DNA of 64,000 nucleotides from Leucobacter chromiireducens (lineage in GTDB: Bacteria > Actinomycetota > Actinomycetes > Actinomycetales > Microbacteriaceae), in contig NZ_RPDI01000007.1 of the NCBI RefSeq assembly GCF_003917135.1, positions 62,001-126,000 of the forward strand. Reading direction: 5' to 3'. A model generated the notes under the pieces. That model made no database searches. It worked only from the letters and a program-made list of their open reading frames with translations, and had not been told where the DNA came from. This document shows positions 44,551 through 53,362 of the stretch, in pieces. A program made the translations under genes and the position numbers. Every line of letters begins with the position of its first letter. The first letter of the stretch is position 1.

Positions 44551-44910
44551 CTAGGCCCGCGCGCCCGCTTCGATCTGCGCGACCCTGCGGGCGATGAATC
44601 TGGCGAGTAGTTCGTCGTCAAGATCTTCGCCCTCACGAAGGTGGATTGAGCCCTTGGTGCTCTCCAACCCGGCGGCTGTCACGGCGTCAGCGAGATCGCC
44701 GAGGTTGCCGAACGGGTATACGCCGATGTGCTTCTTCGTTGCCATCGCAGAAAACAGGCCCTTTCCCCGGTAGATGAGGGCAGGCATCGCGTAGGAGCGG
44801 CCTTCGATCGCGTCAGGGACGAGCGTGCGCACACGTTCGTAGAGCGCTGACACGCGCCCGCGTGCGGGCTCAGGCAGGCCCTCGATGTACTCGGTGACGT
44901 CGGTGCTCAT
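44551..44910 (-). CDS. DUF1801 family protein
   Basis: 119 residues from ATG 44910. VTEYIEGLPEPARGRVSALYERVRTLVPDAIEGRSYAMPALIYRGKGLFSAMATKKHIGVYPFG is typical of the DUF1801/YdhG-like fold, a small soluble alpha/beta protein of unknown function. CACACT lies 6 bases before the ATG on its strand, so the transcript may be leaderless. A longer reading upstream would run through repeat DNA and is rejected. Confidence 0.78.
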   Translation of the reverse strand: MSTDVTEYIEGLPEPARGRVSALYERVRTLVPDAIEGRSYAMPALIYRGKGLFSAMATKKHIGVYPFGNLGDLADAVTAAGLESTKGSIHLREGEDLDDELLARFIARRVAQIEAGARA

Positions 44911-44991
44911 GGAAGTAGTGTGCCACCGCCGCGCCGAAAGCGCACTGCCCGGGTGCCCTGCCCCGGCACACCCGAGGTGCTGGCCACCAAA

Positions 44992-45063
44992 CCAGCCGGA
45001 GAAATCTGGGACCTCGGAGCGGACTGCGCGAACTGCTCCGAGAAAACAGATTTCTCCGGCTGG
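44992..45063. repeat. Dispersed palindrome family B, copy 2
   Basis: Arms 44992-45020 and 45035-45063 match at 25 of 29 positions around a 14-base loop. The arms contain CCGGAGAAATCTG and CTCGGAGC. They align with the family B element at 23566-23625. It lies between DUF1801 and the Bax-inhibitor gene; the remainder of the 44911-45203 gap is GC-rich with nothing further except the terminator. Confidence 0.85.
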
Positions 45064-45150
45064 GCTGGTCGTGCGGGGCGCGGGCGGGCGGAGCGAGGCC
45101 GGCGAACGCAGGCGCGCAGCGCGCGGCAGGCCACGGCGCCCGGGCACACA

Positions 45151-45188
45151 CAGAGCGGGGGCCCGGCCGAAGCCGGACCCCCGCTCTG
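45151..45188 (-). terminator. Terminator after the Bax inhibitor-1 gene
   Basis: 45151-45167 pairs with 45172-45188 (17 bp, one mismatch). On the minus strand the loop is C(TTCG)G, the extra-stable tetraloop. It is 15 bases past the stop codon; no T-run is present. Confidence 0.7.
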
Positions 45189-45203
45189 CACCGCGCCGAG
45201 CGG

Positions 45204-46043
45204 TTAGTCGCTGCCGCGGAAGATCGCGAGCAGGCGCAGGATCTCGACGTAGAGCCAGATCAGCGTGACCATGAGGCCGAAGGCCGCCGACCATGCCCAC
45301 TTCTCGGGGACGCGGTTGCGCACGCCGTTCTGGATGAGCTCGAAGTCCATGACGAGCGAGTACGCGGCGAGGAACACGGCGAGGAGGCCGATCACCACAC
45401 CGAGCGGCATACCGAAGACCTCGATGCTGCGCGCGCCGAACATGCCGGGCGTCACGCCGGTGAGCATGAGCACCAGGTTGATCACCGAGAACACGAGGTA
45501 GCCGACCATCGCGATGAGCACGATCTTCGTCATGCGGGGGCTGGTGCGCACCTTGCCGCTGCGGAAGAGCAGCAGCGTCACGCCGAACACCGAGAGCGTG
45601 CCGATCACCGCCTGCGACACGATGCCGGGCCACTGCGCCTCGAAGTAGCCGGAGATACCGCCGAGGAAGAGGCCCTGCGCCACCGCGTAGAGCACGATCA
45701 GCGGAACGCTCGGCTCCTTCTTGAACGAGTTCACGAGGCCGAGTACGAGGCCGGCGATCGCGCCGGGCAGGGCGAGCACGGGCACGAACCAGCCGACGGC
45801 GCCGAAGGCGAGCACGGTGAGGAAGAGCAGCACGGTCTTGGAGATCGTGTTCTCGTAGGTCATCGGCTGATCCGAGGGGGCGATGACGGGCGGCTGCTCA
45901 CCGCCGAAGCCGGCCTCGACCGGGGTATCGATGCCTGGCCGCTGCGTCTGCGCAGCTGGCTGATCGTAGATGCGGCGCAGCTCATCAGCGCTGAGGGTCT
46001 TGCCGTTCAGTGCTGGGTTGTTGCTGAGAGCCGGGTTGCTCAT
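45204..46043 (-). CDS. Bax inhibitor-1/YccA family membrane protein
   Basis: 279 residues. A ~65-residue soluble N-terminus (DELRRIYDQPAAQTQRPG) is followed by seven hydrophobic spans, with the family-like end VMDFELIQNGVRNRVPEKWAWSAAFGLMVTLIWLYVEILRLLAIF. Related YccA modulates the FtsH protease in E. coli, and BsYetJ is a pH-gated calcium leak channel; the role here is unknown. GGAAAGGA precedes the ATG. Divergent from the GDPD gene. Confidence 0.88.
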   Translation of the reverse strand: MSNPALSNNPALNGKTLSADELRRIYDQPAAQTQRPGIDTPVEAGFGGEQPPVIAPSDQPMTYENTISKTVLLFLTVLAFGAVGWFVPVLALPGAIAGLVLGLVNSFKKEPSVPLIVLYAVAQGLFLGGISGYFEAQWPGIVSQAVIGTLSVFGVTLLLFRSGKVRTSPRMTKIVLIAMVGYLVFSVINLVLMLTGVTPGMFGARSIEVFGMPLGVVIGLLAVFLAAYSLVMDFELIQNGVRNRVPEKWAWSAAFGLMVTLIWLYVEILRLLAIFRGSD

Positions 46044-46167
46044 GCGTCGGGATTCCTTTCCAGGCGTATGCGAGTGCCTCCAGCCTAGTGACCGTGGCTT
46101 TGGAACGGCTGGGATTTTTCACTGTTCGTGCAGGGCGTACCCGCCGCCGACGCCAGCACCGGTGCCC

Positions 46168-46173
46168 TACGCT
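46168..46173 (+). promoter_or_regulatory. -10 box for leaderless GDPD gene
   Basis: TACGCT ends 6 bases before ATG 46180, with no ribosome binding site, so transcription likely starts at the start codon. Confidence 0.5.
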
Positions 46174-46179
46174 TGAGGC

Positions 46180-47220
46180 ATGTCATCGCGCGCGGTCGGC
46201 GGGCCGCTCATCATCGGCCACCGTGGTGCTCCCGGCTACCGTCCGGAGCACAGCGCCTCGGCGTACCGCCTCGCGTTTGAGCTGGGCGCCGACGCGGTGG
46301 AGCCCGACATCGTGGTGTCTCGCGATGGGGTGCTCGTCGTGCGGCACGAGAACGAGATCTCGGGCACGACCGACGTGGCCACCCGCCCGGAGTTCGCCTC
46401 GCGCCGCACCACGAAGGTGGTCGACGGGAAGAAGCACACCGGCTGGTTCGTCGAGGACTTCACGTGGGCGGAGCTCGCGACGCTCCGCTGCCGCGAGCGA
46501 CTCGCGAAGGTGCGGCCGGACAACCGTGACTACGACGGGGCCGAGCCGATCCTGCGCCTGCGTGATGTGCTCGCTATTGTCGACGCGGAGAGCGCCGCGC
46601 GCGGCCGCCCGCTCGGCGCCGTGATCGAGATCAAGCACGCGCACTTCCTTGCCGGGATCGGGCACGATATCGGGGCGCTGCTGCTGCAGGAACTCGCGGA
46701 GACTGGCTGGGATGCGAAGCCGGAACGGCTCGTGATCGAGTCGTTCGAGCTCGGCGTCCTTGAGCAGCTCAGCCGCGCCAGGGTGGACGGCACGCTCGTG
46801 TTCCTCACGGAGCGATTCGGATCGCCGCCCGACGAGCCGCGTCCCGGCCGCGCCGCGCGGAGCTACGCCTGGTATCGGAGCGATCCCGGGCTGGATTTTC
46901 TCGCGCAGCGCGTCGACGGGATCAGCGTGGCGAAGAGCAACCTGATTCGGGTGAACGCGCTCGGGCGTGCGACCGGCCCGACGGACCTCGTGCAGCGCGC
47001 GCACGCGCGCGGGCTCCGCGTCTACACCTGGACGCTTCGGCCCGAGAACCGCTACCTCAACGTGAAGCACCAGAGCTCACTGCGCGGCGCGGAGTGGGGC
47101 GACTGGCAGAGCGAGTTTGCGCTGATCATCGCGTCAGGGGTCGATGGACTGTTCCTCGACCATCCGGACCTCGCGGTGGCGCTGCTCGAGGCGAACCAAG
47201 CAGATCGGGATCGCGGCTAG
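46180..47220 (+). CDS. Glycerophosphodiester phosphodiesterase
   Basis: 346 residues. The catalytic segment IIGHRGAPGYRPEHSASAYRLAFELGADAVEPDIVVSRDGVLVVRHE holds the His14-Arg15, Glu/Asp metal ligands and the HE motif of the GDPD TIM barrel, which splits glycerophosphodiesters to glycerol-3-phosphate and alcohols. No signal peptide, so it should be cytoplasmic. VYTWTLRPENRYL and GVDGLFLDHPDLA complete the family pattern. Convergent with ansA: the two stop codons share the palindrome CTAG (47217-47220). Confidence 0.92.
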   Translation: MSSRAVGGPLIIGHRGAPGYRPEHSASAYRLAFELGADAVEPDIVVSRDGVLVVRHENEISGTTDVATRPEFASRRTTKVVDGKKHTGWFVEDFTWAELATLRCRERLAKVRPDNRDYDGAEPILRLRDVLAIVDAESAARGRPLGAVIEIKHAHFLAGIGHDIGALLLQELAETGWDAKPERLVIESFELGVLEQLSRARVDGTLVFLTERFGSPPDEPRPGRAARSYAWYRSDPGLDFLAQRVDGISVAKSNLIRVNALGRATGPTDLVQRAHARGLRVYTWTLRPENRYLNVKHQSSLRGAEWGDWQSEFALIIASGVDGLFLDHPDLAVALLEANQADRDRG

Positions 47221-48221
47221 CGCGCGACGCCCGCGCACTCGCCGACGAGGTTCCGCTCCATGAGCGCGCGGAGGTCCGCGCCGCGCACGCCGCAGTCGAG
47301 CAGGTACCCGAGCTTCGCGAGCGCCGTCTCGAGGGTCAGATCGGTGCCGTCGATGACCCCGGAGCCCGCGAGCTCCTGCCCGACCGCGTAGCGTGAGAAG
47401 TCGACGCCGCCCGTCGCGCACTGCGAGATCGCGACGATCGGGATCTCCGCGCTGATCTCCCGCAGGGCCGCGGTCATGCCGGGGCGTGCCATGGGGCCGT
47501 TGCCGCTGCCGTAGCACTCCAGCACGAGCGCGTCGGGGCGGCCGCCGACCGCGGCGTGCACGTCGGCGACGGTGATGCCTGGCACGAAGCGGAGGGTGAG
47601 GACCCTGGCGAGGCCCGCGTGCTCCTGGGCGGTGAGCGAGGGCAGCCCGTGCGGCTGGCCCGCGAGCGGCGCCTCGGCGCGGAACGCGGTGAGCGCGCGG
47701 CTGTCGTGCTTCGTCGTGCGCACGGCAGGGAGGAGCGCGCCGCCGAACGCGACGGTGACGGGGGATCCCGGCGCGGCCTTCACCGCGGCCCTGATCGCGA
47801 GCGAGAGGTTCGCGCGGGCGTCGGTGCCCGGCGCGCCGTGCGCGAGCTGACTGCCGGTCACCACGACGGGGACGCCGAGGTCGCCGAGCTCGAAGGCGAG
47901 CCGCGCGGCCGTGTACGCGAGGGTGTCCGTGCCGTGCGTGATGACGACGCCGCGCGGCCGGTGGGTGCGCACGCGTGCGCGGATGGCGCGCGCGATCTTG
48001 GGGGCGGTTTCGGCGTCGGCGTTGGCGCTGTCGATCGGGGGGAGGAGGTGGTTGATCCGCGCGCTGATCCCGAGCGGTCCGCAGATCCCGGCGACGAGCT
48101 GCTCGAGCACCTCGGGGAAATCGGGATCGGGGGCGAGGCCGTGCTCGGTCTCGCGCATGCCAATCGTGCCGCCCGTCGCGAAGACGAGCACGGACGGAGC
48201 GCCGGAGGGGGAAACTGACAT
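47217..48221 (-). CDS. ansA: L-asparaginase, type I/II family
   Basis: 334 residues from ATG 48221. It hydrolyses L-asparagine to aspartate and ammonia. Both catalytic motifs are visible: ATGGTIGM with nucleophile Thr19, and ITHGTDTLAYTA with Thr98-Asp99. VTGSQ and ARANLSLAI fit the family. There is no signal peptide, hence a cytoplasmic enzyme. On its strand CACAAT lies 6 bases before the ATG, another leaderless candidate, although AGAGGG could serve as a ribosome binding site. Confidence 0.9.
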   Translation of the reverse strand: MSVSPSGAPSVLVFATGGTIGMRETEHGLAPDPDFPEVLEQLVAGICGPLGISARINHLLPPIDSANADAETAPKIARAIRARVRTHRPRGVVITHGTDTLAYTAARLAFELGDLGVPVVVTGSQLAHGAPGTDARANLSLAIRAAVKAAPGSPVTVAFGGALLPAVRTTKHDSRALTAFRAEAPLAGQPHGLPSLTAQEHAGLARVLTLRFVPGITVADVHAAVGGRPDALVLECYGSGNGPMARPGMTAALREISAEIPIVAISQCATGGVDFSRYAVGQELAGSGVIDGTDLTLETALAKLGYLLDCGVRGADLRALMERNLVGECAGVAR

Positions 48222-48294
48222 CCCTCTATTGTGGCCGATCCCGGGTGGCGGTGTCGGCGGTGGGGGTGGCGGCGCGAGTGTCAGGGGTGCCGCC

Positions 48295-48300
48295 TAGACT
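48295..48300 (+). promoter_or_regulatory. -10 box of pcrA
   Basis: TAGACT ends 10 bases before ATG 48311, predicting a 5' leader of only three or four bases. It is divergent from the asparaginase promoter. Confidence 0.5.
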
Positions 48301-48310
48301 GGAGCACACC

Positions 48311-50908
48311 ATGAGCGACTTCGAACTTCTGGATCCCGGTGCCCCAGCAGGCGGCGCGTTCTCCGCGGGCGCTGGCGGGGTCGACCCGCTGCTCGACGGG
48401 CTGAACCCTGCGCAGGAGCGCGCGGTGATCGCGCGCGGGCCAGCGCTCCTCATCGTTGCCGGCGCTGGCTCCGGCAAGACGCGGGTGCTCACCCACCGCA
48501 TCGCGCACCTCATTCGTGAGCGGGAGGCCTGGCCGAGTCAGATCCTCGCGATCACGTTCACGAACAAGGCGGCAGCCGAGATGCGCGAGCGCATCGGCGG
48601 CCTGCTGGGCGACGCGGCCGAGGGGATGTGGATCTCCACCTTCCACTCGGCGTGCGTGCGCATCCTGCGGCGCGAGGCCGAGCGCTTCGGCTACGTCTCC
48701 GGGTTCACGATCTACGACTCGGCGGACTCGCGTGCGCTCCTGAAGCGCATCATCAAGGAGCTCGACGCCGACAGCTACGGTTTCACGCCGGCGAACTCCG
48801 GCTCGAAGATCTCGCGGCTGAAGAACGAGCTCACCGACGCGAGCGGCTACGCGGCGACGATGAACGAGAGCGATCCGCGCGATCGCCTGTTCGTCGAGAT
48901 TTTCCGGATGTACGAGGCGGAGCTGCGCCGTGCGAACGCGTTCGACTTTGACGACCTCATCGGTCAGACCGTGCACCTGTTCCGCGCGCACCCCGACGTC
49001 GCCGCGGTGTACCAGCGCCGATTCCGGCACATCCTGGTTGACGAGTACCAGGACACCAATCACGCGCAGTACTCGCTGATCCGTGAGCTCACGCGCCCGA
49101 TCCCGAGCGAGCAGGTGGAGCGGCTCGTGCCGCCGGTGCGCGAGCGGGAGCTGGACGCTGACGGCAGGATCGCGGGGGCGAGCCTCACCGTGGTCGGCGA
49201 CTCCGATCAGTCGATCTACGCGTTCCGCGGCGCGGACATCCGAAACATCGTGGAGTTCGAGCGCGATTTCGCCGGCGCCGAGGTCGTGAAGCTGGAGCAG
49301 AACTACCGTTCGACGCAGAACATTCTGTCCGCGGCGAACGCCGTGATCGGCAACAACTTCGATCGCCAGGAGAAGAACCTCTGGACGTCCGAGGGCGACG
49401 GCGCGAAGATTGTCGGGTTCACCGGGTACTCGCAGCACGACGAGGCGCGCTTCGTTGCCGAGGAGATCGAGGATCTCCACCGCGACGGCTTCGCGTACAA
49501 CGACATCGCGGTGTTCTACCGCACGAACTCGCAGACCCGTGCGCTCGAGGAACTCCTGATCCGCTCGGCGATCCCGTACCGGGTGCTCGGCGGAACGAAG
49601 TTCTATGAGCGCGCCGAGGTGAAGGACGCCATGGCGTACCTGACGAGCATCGCGAACCCGTACGATCCGATCGCCTGGTCGCGCCTGCTCGGGGCGCCGA
49701 AGCGCGGTATCGGGCCGATGGCCGAGGCGCACCTCGCCAACTTCCAGGAGGCGCAGGGAGTCTCGCTGCACGAGGCCATGCTTCGCGTCGACGAGGTCCC
49801 GCAGATCGGGCCGAAGCTGCGCGGCACGGTGCGGCAGCTCGCCGAACTGCTCACGCGCGCGTCGCGGATGGCCGCCGGAGGCGGGGCGACCGACGTTGCG
49901 GCGGCGCCGGACGCGGACGCGGAGGAGAAAGCTCCAGCTCCGGTGGGCGATCTGCTGAAGCTCATCCTCGACGAGACCGAGATGGTCGAAAAGCTCCGCG
50001 CGCGCCGCGACCCGCAGGACGACGCGCGTGCGGAGAACCTTGAGGAGCTGGTCGCGGTGGCGCGCGAGTTCGACGTCAAGCAGCCGGGCGCCGGCCTGCT
50101 GGCGTTTCTCACGGAGGTGAGTCTCGTCGCCGCCGCAGACGATCTCGACGACACGAGTGGCACGGTCTCGCTCATGACCATGCACACGGCGAAGGGGCTG
50201 GAGTACCGCGCGGTGTTCCTCACCGGCGTCGAGGAGGGGCTGATCCCGCACCAGATGTCCGTCGACGAGGTCGGCGGGGTGAACGAGGAGCGCCGCCTCA
50301 TGTACGTCGGCATCACCCGCGCGCGCGAACGCCTCTTCCTCACTCTCGCGTCGACGCGCGCCACCTTCGGCGACGTTTCCGTCGCGATGCCGTCCCGCTT
50401 CCTGCAGGAGATTCCAGAGGGGCTCATCGACTGGCGGCAGTCGCCCGGCGAGGTGACGAGCCGAGGCGGCACCGCATCGCGTGCGCTGAACGCGCCGTCG
50501 CGGCCGGGCGCGAGCGGCTCGCGCTCGTGGTCGAGCCGAAATAGCGAGTCCGCGGTGTCGTTCGGGGCGGGTTCCGGCGGCCGCGGCGGGTCGGGGGCGG
50601 CTGCGGTGTCCGAGCCGGCGAGCGGCAACATGCAGTCGGCGCTTGAGCAGTGGCGTGAGCGGAAGCGCGCGGCGAAGGCCGCGCAGGCCGCGGGCGGCGG
50701 CTTCCCGAACACGATCGGCGCGAGCGCGCGCGACAACGGCGACCTGGAACTCGCGACCGGGGATCGGATCCGCCACGACGACTACGGTGAGGGCCGCGTG
50801 ACCGGGGTGACCGGGGCTGGAACGAAGCGGATCGCGCACGTCGTGTTCGATTCCGTGGGGGAGCGCAAGCTGCTCGTGAAGCTCGCCCCCATCTCCAAGC
50901 TCGAGTAG
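48311..50908 (+). CDS. pcrA: ATP-dependent DNA helicase PcrA/UvrD
   Basis: 865 residues from ATG 48311. SF1A helicase: Q-motif GLNPAQERAV, motif I VAGAGSGKTRVL (Lys56), LAITFTNKAAAEMRER, DEYQDTNHAQY (motif II), VVGDSDQSIYAFRGAD (III), NYRS (IV), TMHTAKGLEYRAVFL (V) and VGITRARERL (VI). The C-terminal ~170 residues are a Gly/Ser linker and a Tudor-like domain (GDRIRHDDYGEGRVTGV), which binds RNA polymerase in relatives. It unwinds DNA in repair and conflict resolution. An upstream in-frame extension to 48245 is rejected. Confidence 0.96.
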   Translation: MSDFELLDPGAPAGGAFSAGAGGVDPLLDGLNPAQERAVIARGPALLIVAGAGSGKTRVLTHRIAHLIREREAWPSQILAITFTNKAAAEMRERIGGLLGDAAEGMWISTFHSACVRILRREAERFGYVSGFTIYDSADSRALLKRIIKELDADSYGFTPANSGSKISRLKNELTDASGYAATMNESDPRDRLFVEIFRMYEAELRRANAFDFDDLIGQTVHLFRAHPDVAAVYQRRFRHILVDEYQDTNHAQYSLIRELTRPIPSEQVERLVPPVRERELDADGRIAGASLTVVGDSDQSIYAFRGADIRNIVEFERDFAGAEVVKLEQNYRSTQNILSAANAVIGNNFDRQEKNLWTSEGDGAKIVGFTGYSQHDEARFVAEEIEDLHRDGFAYNDIAVFYRTNSQTRALEELLIRSAIPYRVLGGTKFYERAEVKDAMAYLTSIANPYDPIAWSRLLGAPKRGIGPMAEAHLANFQEAQGVSLHEAMLRVDEVPQIGPKLRGTVRQLAELLTRASRMAAGGGATDVAAAPDADAEEKAPAPVGDLLKLILDETEMVEKLRARRDPQDDARAENLEELVAVAREFDVKQPGAGLLAFLTEVSLVAAADDLDDTSGTVSLMTMHTAKGLEYRAVFLTGVEEGLIPHQMSVDEVGGVNEERRLMYVGITRARERLFLTLASTRATFGDVSVAMPSRFLQEIPEGLIDWRQSPGEVTSRGGTASRALNAPSRPGASGSRSWSSRNSESAVSFGAGSGGRGGSGAAAVSEPASGNMQSALEQWRERKRAAKAAQAAGGGFPNTIGASARDNGDLELATGDRIRHDDYGEGRVTGVTGAGTKRIAHVVFDSVGERKLLVKLAPISKLE

Positions 50909-51106
50909 CGGGGCGCCGGGGTAGCGGGGCGCGGGGGGATCGAGGCACTGGAGACGCGGGGCACTGAAGCAGCCGGGCACAGGAGCCGCAGCGCGTGAGA
51001 AACAGCGAACACAGAGAAAACTCTGGGGAAACCAAGGCAATGTGTGTACGCTACCTGTGGGGAAATGCGCGACTTGCGCAATTTGGCGTGCGCGAGGGGA
51101 GGAGGA

Positions 51107-52189
51107 ATGGCCGATCTGCGACCATTTCTGAGGCGTCAGGACGCCCACTCCGCATACCTGATGTTCGCGGCGCTGATCCTGAGCCTGACGCTCGTCGTCG
51201 ACCTCGTCTTCCACCCAACGATGGACAATCGCTGGTTCGTGTGGCTACTGCTCGTGCTTTGCCTGACCGGGGCACTCATCACGCTCGTGCGCGGGCGCCG
51301 CATGCCGCGCTGGGTGGGCACCGCAGCGGTGCTGCTCTTCCTCCTCGCGCAGGCCTACTTCCTGGGGCTCGCTGACGACTCGGCGTCGGTGATCGCCTCG
51401 GCGCAGCAGCTCCCGGTCGTCGCGTTCTACCTCGGCTGGTTCGTGCGCCCGCGCCTCGCGATGCTGCTCATCGCGCTCAGCGTGCTCGTGTTCAGCGTGG
51501 TGATGGCGGGAAACCCGCTCTTCGCGCCGGACGGGGCGATCGGCGTGCCCGTCGCGGTGCATGCGCTTCTCGTGATGCTCTTCTGCTACGCCTCCGGCAC
51601 CTACCTCTGGCGCCGGCAGGTGCGCATCGCGTCGACCGACCCGCTGACCGGGGCGCGCAACCGCAGCGGTTTCGGTGAGCGTCTCGCGTACGAGCTGCGA
51701 CGCCGATCCTTCTCGCGCGCGCCGCTCTCCCTCGTGGTGGTCGATTTCGATCACTTCAAGGAGCTGAATGACACGCGAGGGCACGCGGCAGGGGACCTTG
51801 TGCTCAGTCGAACCGTGACGGCCTGGAACGACGAGGTCCGCTCAGGTGACTCGGTGACCCGGCTCGGCGGCGACGAGTTCGCGCTCATCCTGCCCCGCGC
51901 GACCTCCCGCGAGGCGCAGGCGATCGTCGACCGGCTGCGCGCGGTGTCGGAGCACCCCTGGTCGTGGGGCATCGCGCAGGCGCTGCCCGGCGAGAGCGCA
52001 GACGAACTGCTGGCGCGGGCCGACGCGCAACTCTTCGCGTGGAAGCGTGTGCGTCGCGCGCGCGACGCGGCGTGGGCCGCCGAGGCGCGGCGTGCCGAAC
52101 AGCAGAGTGCCGAACAGCAGAGTGCCGAACAGCAGAGTGCCGAGGCTCAGCCAGCCGCGCCGCAGCCGGAGGGCGGGGATCCCACATGA
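51107..52189 (+). CDS. Membrane GGDEF protein (probable diguanylate cyclase, with I-site)
   Basis: 360 residues from ATG 51107 after GGAGGAGGA. Six N-terminal membrane spans (about 15-165), then a GGDEF domain: DPLTGARNRSGF, VVDFDHFKELNDTRGHAAGD and GGDEF at 254-258. RSGD at 245-248, five residues before GGDEF, is an RxxD inhibitory site. It should make cyclic di-GMP with product inhibition. The C-terminus carries EQQSA repeats coded by a 15-bp tandem repeat. The sensory part is not a named domain that I recognise. It overlaps the next gene by 4 bases. Confidence 0.85.
   Translation: MADLRPFLRRQDAHSAYLMFAALILSLTLVVDLVFHPTMDNRWFVWLLLVLCLTGALITLVRGRRMPRWVGTAAVLLFLLAQAYFLGLADDSASVIASAQQLPVVAFYLGWFVRPRLAMLLIALSVLVFSVVMAGNPLFAPDGAIGVPVAVHALLVMLFCYASGTYLWRRQVRIASTDPLTGARNRSGFGERLAYELRRRSFSRAPLSLVVVDFDHFKELNDTRGHAAGDLVLSRTVTAWNDEVRSGDSVTRLGGDEFALILPRATSREAQAIVDRLRAVSEHPWSWGIAQALPGESADELLARADAQLFAWKRVRRARDAAWAAEARRAEQQSAEQQSAEQQSAEAQPAAPQPEGGDPT
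52092..52145 (+). repeat. 15-bp tandem repeat in the GGDEF gene
   Basis: Three exact copies of GTGCCGAACAGCAGA (52092-52136) and a partial fourth code for AEQQS units at the C-terminus. Being in frame, copy-number change would only lengthen or shorten the tail. Confidence 0.9.
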
Positions 52190-53244
52190 GCGACGCAGCG
52201 AAGTCCCCGACGTCGAGCGCCGGTGCGGCCGCCCGGGTCGAGCGCGTGCGCCTCGCCGCGCAGGCGCTCTGGGAGCGTTTCGTGCGCTGGCAGACCCCGT
52301 TCTCCATCGTGAGCGCGCTCGTCCCGCTGCTGCTCGCGCTGGTGTTCCTCTCCGACCTGATCTTCCCGCACCCCGGGTTGAACCGGAGCTCGGTGCTTAC
52401 TTGGCTCGCGGTGTACCTCGTCGCCGGGATCGTGCCGCTCGCCTGTGGCCACCGCTACCCGCGGTGGGCGGGCATCTGCATGGTCGCGCTCATGGAAGTC
52501 TGGTCGACGCTCTTCCTGATCGCTATCGCTCATCCGCACACGGAACTCAACGCGCTGCTCGAGCTGCCCGTCATCGCGCTCTACGTCGGCTGGTTCTACT
52601 CGGGCGTGGTCGCGCGCTTCTTCATGGGCCTGAGCATCCTGCGCGTCGGCTCGTCGCTCGTCTGGAACGCTGACTTTGGGAACGGGCTCGGCTCGCCGAC
52701 GATCATGGTTGCGTACTCCGTGTTCATCGCGCTGTTCTGCTTCGAGGGGGCGCGCGCGGTGCGGCGGCAGGGGCACGTGCAGGCGTTCACCGACCCGCTC
52801 ACCGGTGCGCTGAATCGCCGCGGGCTGCTCCAGGCGGCGGCGGAGCTCCGCCAGCGCGCGAGGCAGGCCGGCGAGCCGACCGCTGTGGTGCTGATCGACT
52901 TTGACGACTTCCGCCTGGTCAACGAGGTTGGCGGGCATGTCGCGGGCGACGACGCCCTGCGCGAGAACGCGGAGCGCTGGATCCAGGCCGTTGGCATGCG
53001 CGGAATCTCGGGCCGCCGCGGCGGGATCGTCGCGCGGCTCGGGGGTGACGAGTTCGTGCTCGTGCTCCGCGCGAGCGCCGGTGACGCGACCGCGCTGCTT
53101 GAGAAGCTGCGGCAGAACGCGGGACATGGTTGGTCGCACGGCGTGGTGACGGCAGGCGCAACCGAGGACCTCGACGCGGCGATTGAGCGCGCCGACGCCG
53201 AGCTGTACCGGGCGAAGGTGGGCCGCAGGCGGGGCGAGCGCTAA
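52186..53244 (+). CDS. Membrane GGDEF protein (probable diguanylate cyclase, no I-site)
   Basis: 352 residues from ATG 52186, overlapping the first GGDEF gene. Six membrane spans (about 40-190) and a GGDEF domain: DPLTGALNRRGL, VLIDFDDFRLVNEVGGHVAGDD, GGDEF at 286-290. The position of the RxxD site reads RRGG (277-280), so feedback inhibition by c-di-GMP is probably lost. The two membrane domains share a general layout (a HPxLNR/HPTMDNR loop, RYPRW/RMPRW), so the pair looks like an old tandem duplication. Confidence 0.83.
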   Translation: MSDAAKSPTSSAGAAARVERVRLAAQALWERFVRWQTPFSIVSALVPLLLALVFLSDLIFPHPGLNRSSVLTWLAVYLVAGIVPLACGHRYPRWAGICMVALMEVWSTLFLIAIAHPHTELNALLELPVIALYVGWFYSGVVARFFMGLSILRVGSSLVWNADFGNGLGSPTIMVAYSVFIALFCFEGARAVRRQGHVQAFTDPLTGALNRRGLLQAAAELRQRARQAGEPTAVVLIDFDDFRLVNEVGGHVAGDDALRENAERWIQAVGMRGISGRRGGIVARLGGDEFVLVLRASAGDATALLEKLRQNAGHGWSHGVVTAGATEDLDAAIERADAELYRAKVGRRRGER

Positions 53245-53281
53245 CTGGGTGGCGGCGGAGGGTTCTGGCCTGTCGCAGTGC

Positions 53282-53318
53282 TAGACTCGGGCCTGGTCGA
53301 CTTATCTCGACATCGAGA
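53282..53318 (+). promoter_or_regulatory. sucCD promoter -10 and downstream palindrome
   Basis: TAGACT (53282-53287) is a good -10 box without a clear -35. At 53305-53318 TCTCGA-CA-TCGAGA forms a palindrome in the transcribed leader, a possible operator. The leader to GTG 53363 is about 70 bases and ends with AAAGGA. Confidence 0.5.
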
Positions 53319-53362
53319 CATTTTCTGCCTCGCGTCCCTAGACACCAACCAAAGGACAGTAC

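Noticed and set aside
45001-45060. Extended N-terminus of the DUF1801 protein through the upstream sequence
   Set aside because: The longer frame would translate palindrome family B; the short start gives the normal family length and a leaderless-type promoter.
48281-51214. 977-codon antisense frame over pcrA
   Set aside because: Shadow of pcrA; PcrA helicase motifs in the + strand are unambiguous.
52092-52145. Short regular repeats as a CRISPR array
   Set aside because: Units are adjacent 15-mers without spacers and lie in frame within a gene.
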